64,000 bases of DNA from Holothuria scabra (GCA_037179385.1 CM074188.1:28189594-28253593), one strand, 5' to 3'. Positions 1-13,484 are shown, counted from the first letter of the stretch. Notes: generated from the sequence alone by a model not told the origin. Translations and numbers: made by a program.

Positions 1-545
1 TGTTGGGAGTCTTTTGATTACACATGAGGGTCTTGTATACTCGCCATGAAGCAATAAACTGAGATTGCGTTGGGATGAGGATGAGTTTAAGACATTTGTG
101 GGAGGGTCTTAAGTAAGTAGGTCTTTAAAATTATCACGAGATAAAACCCAGAATTCTAAAGTTTTGAGTTTGATATAGATTAGAATACCAATACTAACCT
201 GCCTGTAAAGAGAAACCCAAACAAAAAAACAATACGCACGGCGTCCGCTGCATCATTGTAATACCTGAATCAGAAAAATTAGGAATCACAGTTAATGATG
301 TGCATCTATGCATGGATAAGTAGTAATTTGTATGAACAGTGACGTATGTCTATCACGTTTTCAATGTACATGGGGTCTTAATAACCATAAATATCCACAA
401 ATTTGTGCATATTTACAGGGGCGGGTCTAGGATCGTTTTTATCCAACAACATAAAAAGTGCCAATTCATTTTAAAATTTTGTTTCTAAAAACGCCAACGA
501 TTATGCAATTAACCTAGGCGAGGTAGAACGAAAAAATATTGGCGT
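1..545. other. Non-coding stretch, nothing recognised
   Basis: AT-rich sequence with stops in every frame. I see no repeat family, RNA gene or coding signal in it. Confidence 0.6.
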
Positions 546-740
546 GGGGGGGGGGGGGGTGAGTGCCAGCAAGACTATCTCAGCGAAGTGCCACCATTGG
601 TTGGCGCGGGGCGTACAAGAAAATTTTTTGGTTTTACAAACTGTTCAGATGCCGAAAACGGCACTTTTGAAACTTCTGTACATTAGACAGATAAAGCATA
701 TATTCATCACCCGCTTCGAATTTCTTCCCGAGAGCCCCAC
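546..740 (+). mobile_element. Fragment of GCGCCACC-core DNA element
   Basis: A run of 14 G (546-559) is followed by GACTATCTCAGCGAAGTGCC and then CACCATTGGTTGGCG and a conserved tail (gcgtacaagaaaatttt, and a cggcacttt block). The same core, always just after a G-rich tract, recurs at about 14.74, 15.28, 16.07, 16.25 and 29.14 kb and inverted at 42.0 kb. The complete member at 41790-42075 has terminal inverted repeats, so this is a fragment of that DNA-transposon family. The open frame across it is incidental. Confidence 0.5.
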
Positions 741-3700
741 TCTTTGGAGCAGGGGAGATCGTCGCTAGTTATAACAGAGGCAAGCTGTTACAGCGCCAGG
801 TTCTCGTTGCAAGAATAGGGGGAGCTTTAAGCTAAGCATTCCACTCTTTGCTACGTGGCTTCTGAATAGCCTCGTCGCAAGGAGTTGTGTCGTAGAGAGT
901 CGCATAGTGTATAAGGGCGATGGATGACATGACGTGGCCAGGGAGACTGCTCACGTCGTCGATCTGGAGTCTGTGTCCTGAAATTTTTGCGCTTTAGATT
1001 TCCACTACGCGGAATAAAAGCGGACGCGCAAACCGAGTTGTTGATGGTAAAGCTGCTTTCACACCACGGCCAAACGCTTTAGCGTTAACGTTTCGAGCGC
1101 CCAACGCTTGAGCGTTTGGGGGTTGGGTGGTATCATTTTACAATTTTTACGTTGATGACCCACCGCTCGTGCTAACTAGTAATTAAGATTGAGACCTGAT
1201 ATCTGCTCCTTGGCATCCCTTTTGAAAGCCCAAGCATAACACAAGCGGTTTCAAGAGGAAAATAATTAGAATGCCTGACTGTCACTCAGACAGTAAGACA
1301 TGCGGTGATCACACCACTATAAAACGAATGCGCTGTTGGTGTTTCGGGGATAGGAGCAATAACCGTAGTCAAATTTATTGATGGAAGTGTCTGCGATACA
1401 TGGCTAGAGTTTCACGGTGGATTGGTCAAGGCTGGATGGGGGCAACCAAAATCTTCTCGGAATGCGACAACTGTCACTTCTTGGTTTTTAATAGGAAAAA
1501 ACAGGCCATGCACTAGGGCAAATTGGGAAATTTGAGGGGGAGGGGGTCCAGACGTCGGCGACCCCCTCCCCCACCGGATCCACCACTGTATCTATCGTCC
1601 ATGTTTGTCACATAAATTATAACGTTCTAGTCAAACCATGTAAGGATTCTCTTTCCACCAGGTTAAATGTTCTGGATATAAGTACAAGGGCATGGTACTA
1701 GGCACGTGAGGTGGTGGGTTAATGGGTGGATGCGAATAAAAGAGTGGACTGATTGGTAGGTTGGTTGGGAGGGTAGTTACTGCATATTTGTGTTTATCTG
1801 CTATCGTTTATTTTCTTTGAATCACTTTGTCCTTGGGGTTTACTACAATGTTCCCCTTTAAAAATTGTTGCAGAACTCAAACATACAGGGTGCATAATTG
1901 TGATTGTGATAAGACAAATAATAAAATGAGATTAAAAGTTGGTGTGGGGATATTGGGAACTGCTCTTTGTTTTAGGGTTACCATTTGAAAATAAAAATGA
2001 AACAATCCTAGATTAAGAGTGTCTAATTGTTCACTGTCCTGTGGGATAGGTCTATGAGCAGGGATGTCGATCCTCAGTGTTCCACTTTGGAAAAAATTCT
2101 CTTTTAGAGGCTGCGGTGCAAATTTTTTCTATTTTGGGACGTTGTGGAACATATTTAACCAAGCATGATGACCAATAGGGAGAAAATCGCCGTGTTGCTC
2201 ACATTGATTCGGCCTGATTATTTGCGAGTGATTTCCCTCGACTAGCTGATTTCCCTCCTTAACCTTCAGAGGTGGGTCATGCTACCTCTGCCGTCTTTGT
2301 TCAGATATTGGTTACAGGTGGCATGAGAGGGGAATTGAACTGGGGTTCCATACAAAGTAGAATTAGGATTACGATGGAGATTACCCTCGGGTACGATTAA
2401 GGTTGGTTTACGATCATAAAATGTTAAGCATAAGTTAAGTGGTAACATCTCCTGTCAAGGCACGTATTCGGATTTGAAAGACTTTTAAGTGTTCATTTTC
2501 ACAAATAGGTGCGCTGTCTCGATCTGATGGTGAGCACGTGATGTTTATTCAGATAAGATATGTTCATTTGTGCTGCATGAGCATTAAACATTCTTTAGTC
2601 GTTTTCAATTACCACTTGATGTCAAGTACGTTACCCGAAGTTTCAAGTATGTTATGGATAGAAAGTCAAAGTTAAGCTCTCTCAATAATCCAATGCACCG
2701 TGCATCATAAAAGTTTTGATAAAACCTTGTTCGTCCCTATCCGTGCATTTCATGACACCTTTGCTGCCTGTAAAATGGCCTGCACATCGACAACATCCAG
2801 TTAATATTACGTTTTATTTGAGGTATTGTTTACACAGTGTGCGCTGTGAAACCAATACCACGAAGCACGGAAAAAACAAACAATCGAACATACTGGATTG
2901 TCATGTATGAAACATTAGCACAAAGTCAAATTTTTCACTCCTTGTGATGCTAGGTCCCTATTTTGTTACTACGGTAACGACAAATAAAAGAGATGCTTTG
3001 CCGTATTTCGCAAGTTCTATCAACATACACGCCCCTTTACTGGAATGGCTTAATATAAAGCACCCAAAATATACTAACACCGGAAAACATTCCAAATCCC
3101 GCCTTCATTCCTTTGTAGTTACACATTGTTAAATAAATGCGGTTTTCGCGGTAATACTGACAGCAGGGATCCCGCGGTGCTCGACCTGTTATTTTACAGT
3201 TATATGTAAATAAAATTTTTAATGGTACCCACCGAACCACTTATACCTGGACGAGTAACATGGTCTTCAAGCGTAGGATTCAGGAAAAATGGTTACTGTA
3301 ACATCTGCTTCTCTGATGTTAAACTGTAAAATAACATTTGCTACGTAGAATCCGAGATGACAGTATTTTCGGTTTGTTAAATCAAATCAGACCTTTGTTA
3401 GCACAAACGTTCGCACGGTTACATCATTGACCTGTTTGGGCAGCTCCCTCACTATAAAAACAAATTAGTCAAGTGGTGTCTGAATTGACTAACCACGTAA
3501 GTCAGGCTCATATTTTACTAGTTTGTGATGCCTAACTGATTTTGTCGTAGTAATGGACCAAGGAATATCATTCAAAACTTAGCCAAGGACGCTTACTATT
3601 CAAGTGGGTCAAATATTAGTCAAATGTTTCTTGCCTTTAACTCAGTTTAAAGGTCACCAGAGGTCACCATAACAGAAATATATTGTAAATACTTCTGGGT

Positions 3701-4759
3701 AAAATACTTTTTATACGTGACACGTGGAAACGTTATAGTCAGAATATTAAAACTCTTGGATTTGGCAGACGCCAAATAATATGAGAGGTTGCCGGAAATG
3801 AAAGTAAAGAGTTCATAAAAAAATACTTCACAATAGAAATTATGGCCACTTTTTAAACTTGGTAAATATTATATTTATCATATTAAGAGGAATGACCTTA
3901 CTGTTTTAAGTGGTGGTCGAAGGGTCAATTTGAAGTCAGAAATCAAATTTCAAAAATGTTGAAGAATCATGATATTTCAGGACTGAAAAAGGGGGTTAGG
4001 TTTTTTATTCAAATTAGAGAAGGCACAAGATCTATTGGTGTCATTTTTTTTTTTTTTTTGGGGGGGGGGGAGGTTCTTGAGGTGAAAGAAGAAAAGTATT
4101 TTAAACTTAAAAGATAGTAGTAGGTGCTAAAAGCGTTAAAGTCGAATTGTAACATCGCTCTAGTGATGAACGCACAGAGAAGGGTATTTTTTCACCCCAG
4201 AAACAATTTCAATAAACGAGTTCGGTAATTCGTTTGGGGGCTATGCACATGTGCACTTGTGCACATTATCCAAATCGTCGGGATAAAACAATCGAACCCA
4301 TATTTTCGTTCGGGTTGGCTGCACACTTAGATTGTTTCATGTTGTATGCAGGTGCTGCAAAGAAACAAGGGAAAACCGTACATTATGTGCTGATCGGTTT
4401 TCCACGTTGCGCTCCACAATTTCATGCATGCGACAACGAATAACTGCACCCGCTCATTTCAATAACCTCATTATTTAAACATGTGTAAATAATGGTGTGA
4501 CTTAAGAAGTACCACGTTACGAATTTATTGATAGTCTTTGGTAAGCACTCGGTTTCTCTCGCGGACACCCAAAAATTTCGTTAAATGCTAATCATATCCA
4601 TCTGACTTTCGATAAACTTTAGGCTTCACCCACCACTCATCGGGAATATTTGATCTCCTTCCGACAAATCCTCGTCCAACCTTGTTCAGGCTTTCTCGTG
4701 ATGCCACGGATAAAAGGTTACATTGAAAGAAAGAGTATAGGCCTACAAACACTTAGTTT
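741..4759. other. Gene-free interval with scattered short repeats
   Basis: No supported coding region; all open frames are short. It contains a small foldback at 1061-1132, a G-rich/C-rich patch near 1535-1590 ending in CCACCACTG (a possible hAT-like end), a cluster of TTGACTA-type words at 3440-3640 like those near 20.7, 21.3 and 26.0 kb, and a T16/G11 tract at 4044-4070. Confidence 0.5.
1061..1132. repeat. Short foldback (hairpin) repeat
   Basis: ACACCACGGCCAAACGCT pairs with AGCGTTTGGGGGTTGGGTGGT across a short loop, and the inner stems AAACGCTTTAGCGTT and AACGCTTGAGCGTTT match at most positions. It looks like a small foldback element or a hairpin left by one. No target duplication was identified. 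Confidence 0.4.
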
Positions 4760-4914
4760 CAGGCGGGTAGCCAGGATTGTGTCATGGAGGGGGGGGGGGG
4801 GGTGTCATGAGGAGGTTGGGGCACGAAATGAGCAAATTTGCACAGCAAAGGTTGGATCATGGGGGGGGGGGCGGGTGAGGGTTCTAATCCCCCCCTCCCG
4901 TGGCTACGCCACTG
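4760..4914. mobile_element. Short hAT-type MITE with 8-bp target duplication
   Basis: The element begins CAGGCGGGTAGCCAGGA and ends TGGCTACGCCACTG, an imperfect terminal inverted repeat of the CAGnGGCGTAGC type. It is flanked on both sides by CTTAGTTT (4752-4759 and 4915-4922), an exact 8-bp duplication as made by hAT transposases. The 155-bp interior is mostly two G tracts (4789-4802, 4861-4871). It encodes nothing. Its ends resemble those of the 1.06-kb hAT element at 32075-33133, which makes it a likely non-autonomous relative. Confidence 0.85.
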
Positions 4915-4922
4915 CTTAGTTT

Positions 4923-7260
4923 ACTTCACAATGAATGAATTACTCCGCATATTAGAACAGCATATTTTATATCAGTCTAGGAGGATGTAATGAGGGTCTA
5001 AATTTTTGTGAAGAGGTCCAGTGGGCTTGAGGCTTATGGGCCAGTGGATAGCGCAGGAGTAGCCGCTACACAAGCTTGCGCTGCCCTAAAAACTTTCAGT
5101 GCAAAAAGTAATAACAAATTGGTTTACTTTGAAACTTTGGAAATGCCTCAACCTGGAGGATTATTTTTTAATCACTTTTCCTAAAAAGCTCATGTCGGGC
5201 ACTGTACTTTGGGAGCTGTGTGTGTGTTTGTTTGTGTGAGGGGGGGGGGGAGGTGGGGGAACCAGGGGAATTGATTCTGACGTGGGAGACCCCTTGTCCC
5301 CTCTGGTTTCGTCACTGGTTTCTTGCAGACGAGGAGCTCAGAACATCAGAACAGTTCATCTCATGTAAATATCATTTCACTTACAGACCTTATATTATGA
5401 CAAAATGTTGCATTCTCCAGTCTTATATGAGGAATACGTACCACCATTTAAATTTTAAGTGCAGAGATAAGTCCCAGAGCTAAGCCTCAATATGTCGAAA
5501 ATGTGTTTTGATTTTGTGATAAAATCTCGAATGCCGGTCAAGTGTTGACTAGTTTCGAATTTTTGTGTTTATTTCTGTAAATTATTTGTTTTGCATCATT
5601 CTTCAGACATTTTACAGTGCATACCAAAATTTTTATAATGTGTTTCCAAACGTTATGTATGAGGGTACTTTATTTCTTTCTTCATGGGATGTGTGACGCT
5701 CGATGGGGGCAGGACTTTCTCCTTAACGTTTAGAATTTTTAATGAACCAGTTTAATAACAGTTTACATTTAACGTAAAAAATTAGGTTTCTTCCACCGAT
5801 GCAGCAACCTTTGATAGCAATTTAAATGAGTTGCGAGTAAACAGGGTGTGATTATTCAATCAAAATGAAATAAAACATAATACCATTGCCTCTAACAATT
5901 CTTTTCGAATTTAACCGAATCTAATCAGAGGGGTTCTAAATAAGGGTCTACATTGTGATCAATTATATGACTAAATTCGGGTCAGAAATAAGCATACTTG
6001 ATTCACTTTTGAGCGGAATCTATTCAGATTTTGACCAGATTCTCTTTCATGGCCTCTCTGGTTTTATCAATTTTTCGAGTGTACTGTACCACTCGTCTAA
6101 AAACCTTGGTGAGTTTTGACTGAATAAGCTGTGACTGACAACTCCGATCGTTGCTTAAAGCAGTCCCCTGTTCAAATGAGTTACATAAACTCGATACATT
6201 GCTTCCTACCAGGTGTTACACCTCCCTGTCCCTACAATGGAATGTCCTTAGAAACAAAATAAAGTTTAGATATGGTTAGGAAACCCTCTGACACCATTAC
6301 TTTAGATTATTCTTATTCCTCACATATGGCGGATCGGGGAATGAGGGCGTTGAAAATACCATATTTTATAGAGAGAGAAGTGTGGTGGTGGTTGAAGGTA
6401 AACAACGATAAATTTCGCATAAGCATAAGTCTCAATGAACAATGCGTGGGGGGGGGGGGGGGTGCATGCGTTCGGCCATAAAATTAACCCCGGAGAGTGT
6501 AGCATTCTGTTCTTATTCTCAGGGCGAGAATTATTTAATCATTTCATTCATACGCAACAACATTTTGATTAAAAAAGAGAGAATGCAGGAGTATGTTATG
6601 TATTAAATCACGTTTGAACAGCAAAGTCTCCAGCAAAACTGAGTAGCTCAAGATGTAGAGTATTTACCCATTTAATTGAAATAACGAACGGTCATCTGGC
6701 TGCAACCGGCCAATTAAAGTTGATGATTATTACTAAAGCACAGGTTACATTACAGTGACATCGAATCGTTTAATCCGATTTTTGTATCTTAACTACAATC
6801 TTCTCCATTCATTGTCGGAAAGAACCAAAAATTTGCCATTCTGTGTAAATATATGTTTTATATGAGAGGACCCTGAAAATGGAATGTGTTCTAATTTTTT
6901 GTGACGTCAAATTAACAAGAGGCTTTTAGCGGACTACGCGTGTCCGATAAAAACCGTCTGTGGATGTGGGGTAACGGAAGTTTTAGCATGATTTAGATTT
7001 TCGTAGTTCTACAATACAAACCATGTATTTCTAAAGGTTAACAACTTTTTTTTTCTTTCCGCTCTGCGCTTAAAGTGTGAAATGGACACAAATTGATAGC
7101 TAAAGTTCATTATGCTGATCGTTAAAATGAGTTAAAATGTGATTCTATTTGGTAGAGGAGAGTTACTCATTTGACAAGAACAGAGTTCTCATCAATATGT
7201 AATTTAATGTTAATATGTAATTTAATGTAACTTAATGTAGGGCGTTGTGATGTAATGTAA
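4923..7260. other. Gene-free interval
   Basis: No supported gene. At 5150-5325 there is a diverged repeat (tttgggagctg, an 11-G run, ending ctctggtttcgtcactgg) that resembles 45150-45265. A 15-G run lies at 6448-6462, and a CRE octamer TGACGTCA at 6902-6909. A degenerate TAATGT microsatellite starts near 7195 and leads into the SINE at 7264. Confidence 0.5.
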
Positions 7261-7263
7261 TAT

Positions 7264-7505
7264 AATGTAATGTAATGGTAGGTAAGGTCAAGTTTCTTAC
7301 CAATTGGTTCAAGTCTAGACGGCCACGGCCTCCTTTCCAGTTGTGGCCCACCGGCTTGTTTCCCCTACTCCATTGCTTATGCTGAACACCAAGCACAATG
7401 GTAGTAGGTTCGGCGTTTTTAAAGTCTTCAGTATGGCCCGGCCAGGGCTCAAACTCCCGACCGCCCGACTGCAAGTCTGATGTTCTAACCATGTTGGACC
7501 ATACA
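7264..7505 (-). mobile_element. tRNA-derived SINE, near full length
   Basis: On the minus strand it starts in a tRNA-like head (GGTTAGAACATCAGACTTGC, then a GAGTTTGAGCCC B-box-like element), runs through a body with AAGCACACTT/GGTGTTCAGC-type and CAGTTGTGG-type blocks, and ends with the shared 3' segment TTGAACCAATTGGT. The head corresponds to internal pol III promoter boxes. Copies of the same family lie at 12.8, 62.6 and 63.3 kb, with 3' fragments at 10.3, 13.1, 28.3, 35.9, 47.9 and 61.2 kb. TAATG microsatellite DNA flanks both sides, consistent with a simple 3' tail or insertion into one. Long open frames across it are incidental. Confidence 0.75.
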
Positions 7506-8837
7506 GTCGATAGGATGTAATGTGCCGAAATGTAATGTAATGTAATGAAGGCACATGAAAAAAATACGTTCACTGATTCCGTTTCGGCCGGAATCACATT
7601 TCAAAGACTTTTTCCGGATACCTTAAATGTATGGGCCCCACGCAGTCACATTCGTTACTATTGCATTTGATTTAGTTGAATGTTGTTAGTTTCTTATTCT
7701 TCGTTAACCCTTTCACTTCGTCTTTATGTTCTCGATAATAACTACATTTTAGTATTTTAACGTCTACTATTATTATCATTTTGTCAAATTTCTGTACCTT
7801 ATATGCGTTATATTGACAAAGACCCCTTACGCTTTGTAAATGGTGTTGTTCCTGATCGTTCGTTACTAGTTTTATTTTCTCTGATATTCAATCTCATTTT
7901 AACTTCTTTCCTTCTTTAACTAATATTGTTGACTTCTGTATAGTTTGTAATAACTTTCTCTTTACATTGTTTTATAAATCCAAATATTTTGTACTTGTTG
8001 TTGACTCATAAGTTTTTCCTTTCCAATATCAAGTTTTTTTTCAATGTTGTTTGTGTTCAAATAAGTCCATGGGCGTACAATGAAATGGAGAGGTCAAGGA
8101 AATTAAGACGAAAATATCATTGGAAGGTATGTGCTAAAATTCAGAAGAGTAAAATTTTAAATTTTATAGAAGCCCCTGGCTTTCCTGATCCTTCTCTGAT
8201 GTTGTCTAATTGCTTACTTTTTCCTAAAGTCGGATTTAACTTTTGACGGTCATTTCAGTTCTCACCTCCCATCCATTCTTCGTTTTACTCGACGGGGTTC
8301 TTACTTTATAAAAGTTCAAATCACTATTCACAGTTTGCTAAACTTGTTGTGTATTTTGGACGGCCAAATAGATGGTGAAATTACTATTTATTTTTAAGAT
8401 AAAAAAATTCTGGCGTTTCCATTCTTGTAAGCCATGTACGTCTTAAACACTTACCCAAAAAACAGCGTCAATCTGTCCTAAATCAAAGTTTTCCCGAAGT
8501 TCCGAAATGTTCAACGCAAAGTTGTCAATATAAAGGATTCGGAAAGTGAAATTTCTTTTAACTCATGAAGTAGCTTTCCTTGTTAGCTCGGTCGGATCAA
8601 GTATCGTTCTAAACAAAACAAGTTTTTCTATCTTGACCTGAAAGTAAAGAACTTTGATCGGAAAATGCTGCAACACCCTCACTGTAAAGATCAACAAACA
8701 CGTTTGTGTACTCTGTCGAAAGAGTCCAAAACAGAGTTCAAAGTAAATTAACTCCACCTAGATTTGTAACTAGAATAGTACCATGGTTGCTGTAGCCCGC
8801 GGAGCGAACTAAGTCTTTTCGTTCAGTTCATCGCCAC

Positions 8838-8866
<29 letters not shown>
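8838..8866 (+). repeat. Poly(A) tract, 29 A
   Basis: Uninterrupted A29. The left flank, read on the minus strand (GGCGATGAACTGAACGAAAA), matches the repeat at 20905-20935 and 53300-53325. The tract may therefore be the T-rich edge of that dispersed repeat rather than a free microsatellite. Confidence 0.7.
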
Positions 8867-8869
<3 letters not shown>

Positions 8870-9839
8870 TCTGAGGGCGGCAGCCACAGAGATGCTACGC
8901 ATGCTAGCTGTAAAGTCCCTATTTGACAATTAACAACTCCTTCGCAAACACTAGCATGAATGGTGAAAGGACGAGAAACTGTACGAAGGAAGAGGGCGCA
9001 TTGTGTTTTTTTTTTCGTTGACCGTGGTCTTACTAATTTGAGTACCACCTTATTAAGGAATGTGATTGGGGTTGAAAGGGATTTGACAAAGAGAGCCATC
9101 TAAACACGTTTCGCGTGTCACACTGAAACGATTTCTGATTGATTTGAAGTCAATATTAGTGAAACACTTTCACATCTTTGGTCAGAAAGAGCCAACAATT
9201 TGGATTCATAGCTTCATCAATGCATTTTTTGTATTGGTGCACTTAAAAGATGAAATATGAAATAAAATACCGCAACCATTTGTTGACGTCACGGTCACAC
9301 CGATTGAAAATTGAACACGATAAGTACGATAAATTCTGTCGGTGCTGACTTCACACCGATAGACATGAATGAACTGGACTTGCTTATTTTAGTAAAAACT
9401 GCCCGTTCTTGTGACGTCACGGAATAGTAGCAATAGCTGTCATCAGTCCTTTTGTACAAAATATATCTTTACACAGGAAAGGAGATTTGTGTTCTTTCCG
9501 ATCAGAGACGAGGATACTAACTAAAACTGACAAGAAACAGTTGGTAACCCCAACCGATGTCGCTGTAGTGAGACTGATGCTCTTAAAAGGGATATCATGA
9601 GTATTGGGTAATTCTCTATACCCGCCCCCTAACAGGGCCAATTCTCCTAACCTTCTAAACTTAAGCCCCTCCTATTATTGTCTGAAATTCATCCTCATCC
9701 AGACTCAATCTCGGTTTATTTTATTAATTTATCTTTTTTATTTTGAAGGAAACTGTATTTCCAATCATGAGCATATTTACATTATTTACAAATTTGAAAT
9801 ATGAGTAAGAGAAAAATAAGAAAGAGAAAACATCACAAC

Positions 9840-10035
9840 ACAAACATTTTTATAAAAATCTCAATGTGCACATAATCAAAACACTGTCAGCATATTTCAT
9901 GCTGTGAAATGAAAGCTTTGGTACTCTGCATTGTTTGAATTAGCTGTGAATCAAAGCGATGAGCCAACTGAGAGTTTAGAAAACCCCTATAAGAATTGTA
10001 GTTTTGGGTGAGAGGATTGGTCCTTTTAACACAAT
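9840..10035 (+). repeat. Dispersed repeat, copy 1 of 3
   Basis: Shared blocks TTTGGTACTCTGCATT, TAGCTGTGAATCAAAG and GGGTGAGAGGATTGG occur in the same order at 51000-51170 and 56755-56900. It is preceded by CATCCTCATCCAGACTCAATCT at 9690, which also precedes the 51.0-kb copy and recurs alone at 54.60 kb. It is non-coding. The superfamily was not determined. Confidence 0.5.
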
Positions 10036-10284
10036 TTGTTAACATGTTATCTCACGATAGCAATGGAGGACACTTTGGCTTAAGATGTATCTTTATTATG
10101 ATGGAAGGGATGGTGGATACAACTCATATTTGGTATTTGAAAATCGACGCAGACCACGTATTCTAACCAATAGTTGGCGCTATACCTACAAATTGTGTCC
10201 GGTGTATCTGTATCGTCACCAGATGATAAACCAGTTAATGCCACAGAACTGAAGCTTATCAGGGATGGAAATGACTTGGGTTAG

Positions 10285-10372
10285 TTAGATAGAGTTTTAC
10301 GGCCCAATTTCCAACCTATTGGTTCAAGTCGAGCCGACCACGGCCCCTTTTCACTGGCTTGTTGGGAAGAAC
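10285..10372 (-). mobile_element. tRNA-SINE 3' fragment
   Basis: The shared SINE 3' end (minus strand: AAGGGGCCGTGGTCGGCTCG, TTGAACCAATAGGTTGGAAA, TTGGGCCGTAAAACTC) is present without the tRNA-like head, so this is a 5'-truncated copy. Confidence 0.6.
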
Positions 10373-12757
10373 ATTGGTTTTGCTAAATTGGTGATCAATT
10401 ATCACCGCCGAGAAAGATCCCACATTCATATTCTAATTTTCCCGGGATACATAAATGTGATATTAAGTATCTTATCCCTGGCAGAGACTATTCGCTCCTC
10501 AGGAATTAAAGTTTTCTACTCCTAAGAAGGATCATTGATAAAAACATTTTTTTAATTGTTTCAATTCGTAACCCCCAAATTAATCAAACAATATGCAATC
10601 TTTTTTCAACAGTAGCCAAACATTTTCTGTTCACCCCGAAACATTTTGGTTGGCAACCAAACCAGCAACACTTTTAGTTCTGTCAAGCATCATGTCCTTT
10701 GGGCTAAAGCATACATGTAACTTGGTTCCCGTCAGGCAAATTCTGCTCAACAAGTGCACTAATAAAGTGAGTATCGTCAAAAGCTAGAGTTAGCCGAAAT
10801 ATTACAGGTCAAATTCGGCTAAGTCCAACGGTCAACAATACGTTATTTATTTGAAGTGAGCGCAAATATTAAAAAACTAGGGCAGATATTGACCAACGAC
10901 TTTAAGGTCAATATATACATATTAGCCAAAGATATAAATGACTACCATGCAGAAAATCAGGTAGCTGATCAACCCCTGGGTCAAAGTCAACGATTTTATC
11001 GTACATGCAAGTTTTTATGTGATCAAACGAATAAAAAAACTAACTATTTTAAACAGAAGCAAAGAAAGTCCCTCCAAAATAAATAAAACAAAAAGGTCAA
11101 GAAAAACCCTTCCTAAAATCAAAACAATATCTGTACATATTCAAGTTTAGATTGGTTCATTTGAAAGTATTATACTTTGAAACCAAAGTCCCCTCGACTC
11201 TTTGGGGAAGACTCATGGGGCGAATATAAACGTTTTTTTTCCAACAGGGTTCTACGTTCTAAACAAGCTAGACGCCCCAGAAAGGACATTTGCCAAAAAA
11301 GAAAAAAAAAAAAAAAAAGGAGGAAAATAATAAACCAATTTGTTGACCTTCACACGTCTATTACAACTCTTCTAATCAAATTTATGTTTTTGAACCTCTA
11401 AATTGTATAATCAGTAAAGAGGTTTGTGACAAATGAAGATTTATGAATATGCATATTTTAGCTGGAGCGAAAGGTGATAATCTACTCGAGGATGAATATT
11501 AATATGAATAAAAAAATGCTATTAAAAACAATGTAATGAGATATGCTTTGGGGAATATTTGTATTATTTTGGTGATGAATATTTAATAAAAGCTGAGTCT
11601 ATATCCATACTTTCCGTCTTGTGATAACTTGCTATTCTTGGTTACAATCGTGCTTCTCAAGGTAGTTTAATGACGTGTCTCACTAACGGATATAGGCGGT
11701 GGCATTGCAAGTTAAGCGATAAAGTTAAGCAAACGGAAGCTGTGGGGCTCATGGCGTGTACAAGTTCGTTATGGAAGTTGGGAAACCCTGTCCGGGATAG
11801 GCTTGTCTTTGCTCATATGTGACTCCATACTAATTGCTGTTATGTCATAGTTTGGTCAAAGTTAGGCGATTTATCATCCAACAGCTATCTGAGACAGTTA
11901 ACTTCCATCAGCCAACAGATGCTAAGTTGTAACTTATAGACCGTGCGATTCCCCCAGATCCTTTGAGTTGCAAAACCATTCCAATGATTTAGAGTGAGAT
12001 TGCTGCTTAGAAGGTTAAAGGGATTACCCTTTTGCAACAATAAACCTCTAAGTAATAACTCTAAATTGCACTTAAACAACTTTAAACGTGGATTAGTGAT
12101 GTCAATTACCGGCAACAGGCCAGGGGGAGGCGTCAGCGGTGGGTGGCATATAAGGAAAGAATAAGGAAAGAAAGAGAAAGAAAGAAAGAAACACTCAACC
12201 CATGCTCCCCATTACATTAAAATACCTTGGCCCCGTCTCTGTTCGAGAAGGGAGCCACACGTCGAAAAGCCATTCCTGAACCGTCTTATTACTGATTTCT
12301 CTGTTTCGAAAAGGATGCTGGGACTTGGTTAATTTTGGAACAGCTCAAGATAGGATTTTCAGCAGTTTAGGAAAAGATAATAAAGAAGAGAAGAGAACTT
12401 TACAGTATATCTCAAATGTTTCCTTTGTTCAGTGAACATCAAGACGTAAATGTAAAGACAGAAGAATATTTAAAGAACCGGTCCTCCGAGAATAAGTCTT
12501 TTACTCAAATATAAATTGAGTAGCAATTACTACAAACATAAAAATGTAAAAAGTATATAAAAAGGCTCTAGATCCTTATGCTGGCTTGTCTTTAAATTTA
12601 GCATACTTTTGGAAGATAAGGTAAATCAAATACTTAATTTAACGCTGACACCGTGTTTGAGAGAAAAGAACACCACGTTCCAATTTAAGACCATAACGCA
12701 GGGTTGGTGCTTGATAAAGGAATACTCACCTCTAAATCGTCTCTATTTTAGCGCGAC

Positions 12758-13005
12758 CAACTTCATGGTCACGTGGTTAGAGCATCAGACTTGCAGTCGG
12801 GAGGTCGAGAGTTCGACTCCTGGCCGGATCATACCGAAGACTTCAAAAACGAAACCCACTGAAAGTGTGCTTGGTGCTCAGCACACGCAATGGAGTTGGG
12901 AAAACAAGCCAGTGAGCCACAGCTGGAAAAAGGCAGGGGTCGGCTCGAATTGAACCAATGGGTTAGAAACTACGCAGTTTATAAAACTCAGTCTAACTTA
13001 ACCTG
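12758..13005 (+). mobile_element. tRNA-derived SINE, near full length
   Basis: The plus-strand head has GTGGTTAGAGCATCAGACTT and the B-box-like GAGTTCGACTCC. The body then carries GTGCTTGGTGCTCAGC, CAATGGAGTTGGGAAAACAA and CCAGTGAGCCACAGCTGG, and it ends in GTTAGAAACTACGCAGTT and TAAAACTCAGTCTAACTTAA. This is the best plus-strand representative of the family. Only the head is tRNA-like; there is no complete functional tRNA. Confidence 0.75.
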
Positions 13006-13124
13006 TACTTCAGAGCCCATGTTACAGACCCCCTATACATGACTGATCAAAACGTCCAAGCACAACAATATCATTCTCGATCTAAGTTAACGCGTTAGCA
13101 CATTTGCATTTGTTACTACTCGTC

Positions 13125-13200
13125 CTACTGCCGCTGTGCTCGACTTGAGCCAATAGGTTGGAAACTGGGCCGTAAAACTCTATAACTCTAACTCTACTAC
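13125..13200 (+). mobile_element. tRNA-SINE 3' fragment
   Basis: Carries the shared 3' segment (GCTCGACTTGAGCCAATAGG, TTGGAAACTGGGCCGTAAAA), followed by TCTAACTCTAAC-like tail sequence. It is 5'-truncated. Confidence 0.55.
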
Positions 13201-13484
13201 TCGTCCTATTAAAGTAAGTTTGCATATTCAGGAGCGTAGCCTGCGGGGGAGGCAGAACCCCCCAGAGGTTAATTTCCAAAAACTAAAAACGTAGAACAAA
13301 CCGTGTGGCAAGTGACCGTGGCGCTCTACGTAAGCATTGTTTGAGTTGCCCCTAGAAATCCTGCCAACGGTACAGCCCTGGCATCTGCACTAATTGGTAT
13401 GTGCTTGTTGAACTTCATAAGTTTCACAAGCGACTGTTGCAGAACTGACCGTCATCACAGTTCGTAACGAATTGGAAAGAGCTT

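Larger units (their letters stand above)
7510..12757. other. Gene-free interval
   Basis: No recognised gene. It contains a fragment related to the 20.84 and 53.23 kb repeat at 8790-8837 next to A29 (8838-8866), two CRE octamers (9284-9291, 9412-9419), a dispersed repeat at 9840-10035, a SINE 3' fragment at 10285-10372, an A-rich tract near 11297, and a short GAAA run at 12163-12190. Confidence 0.5.

Noticed and set aside
7232..7597. 121-codon minus-strand frame
   Set aside because: Shadow of a SINE; the same translation appears in other SINE copies.
12758..13005. A functional tRNA gene
   Set aside because: Only A- and B-box-like segments are present; no complete cloverleaf with an acceptor stem, and the sequence is repeated as a SINE.
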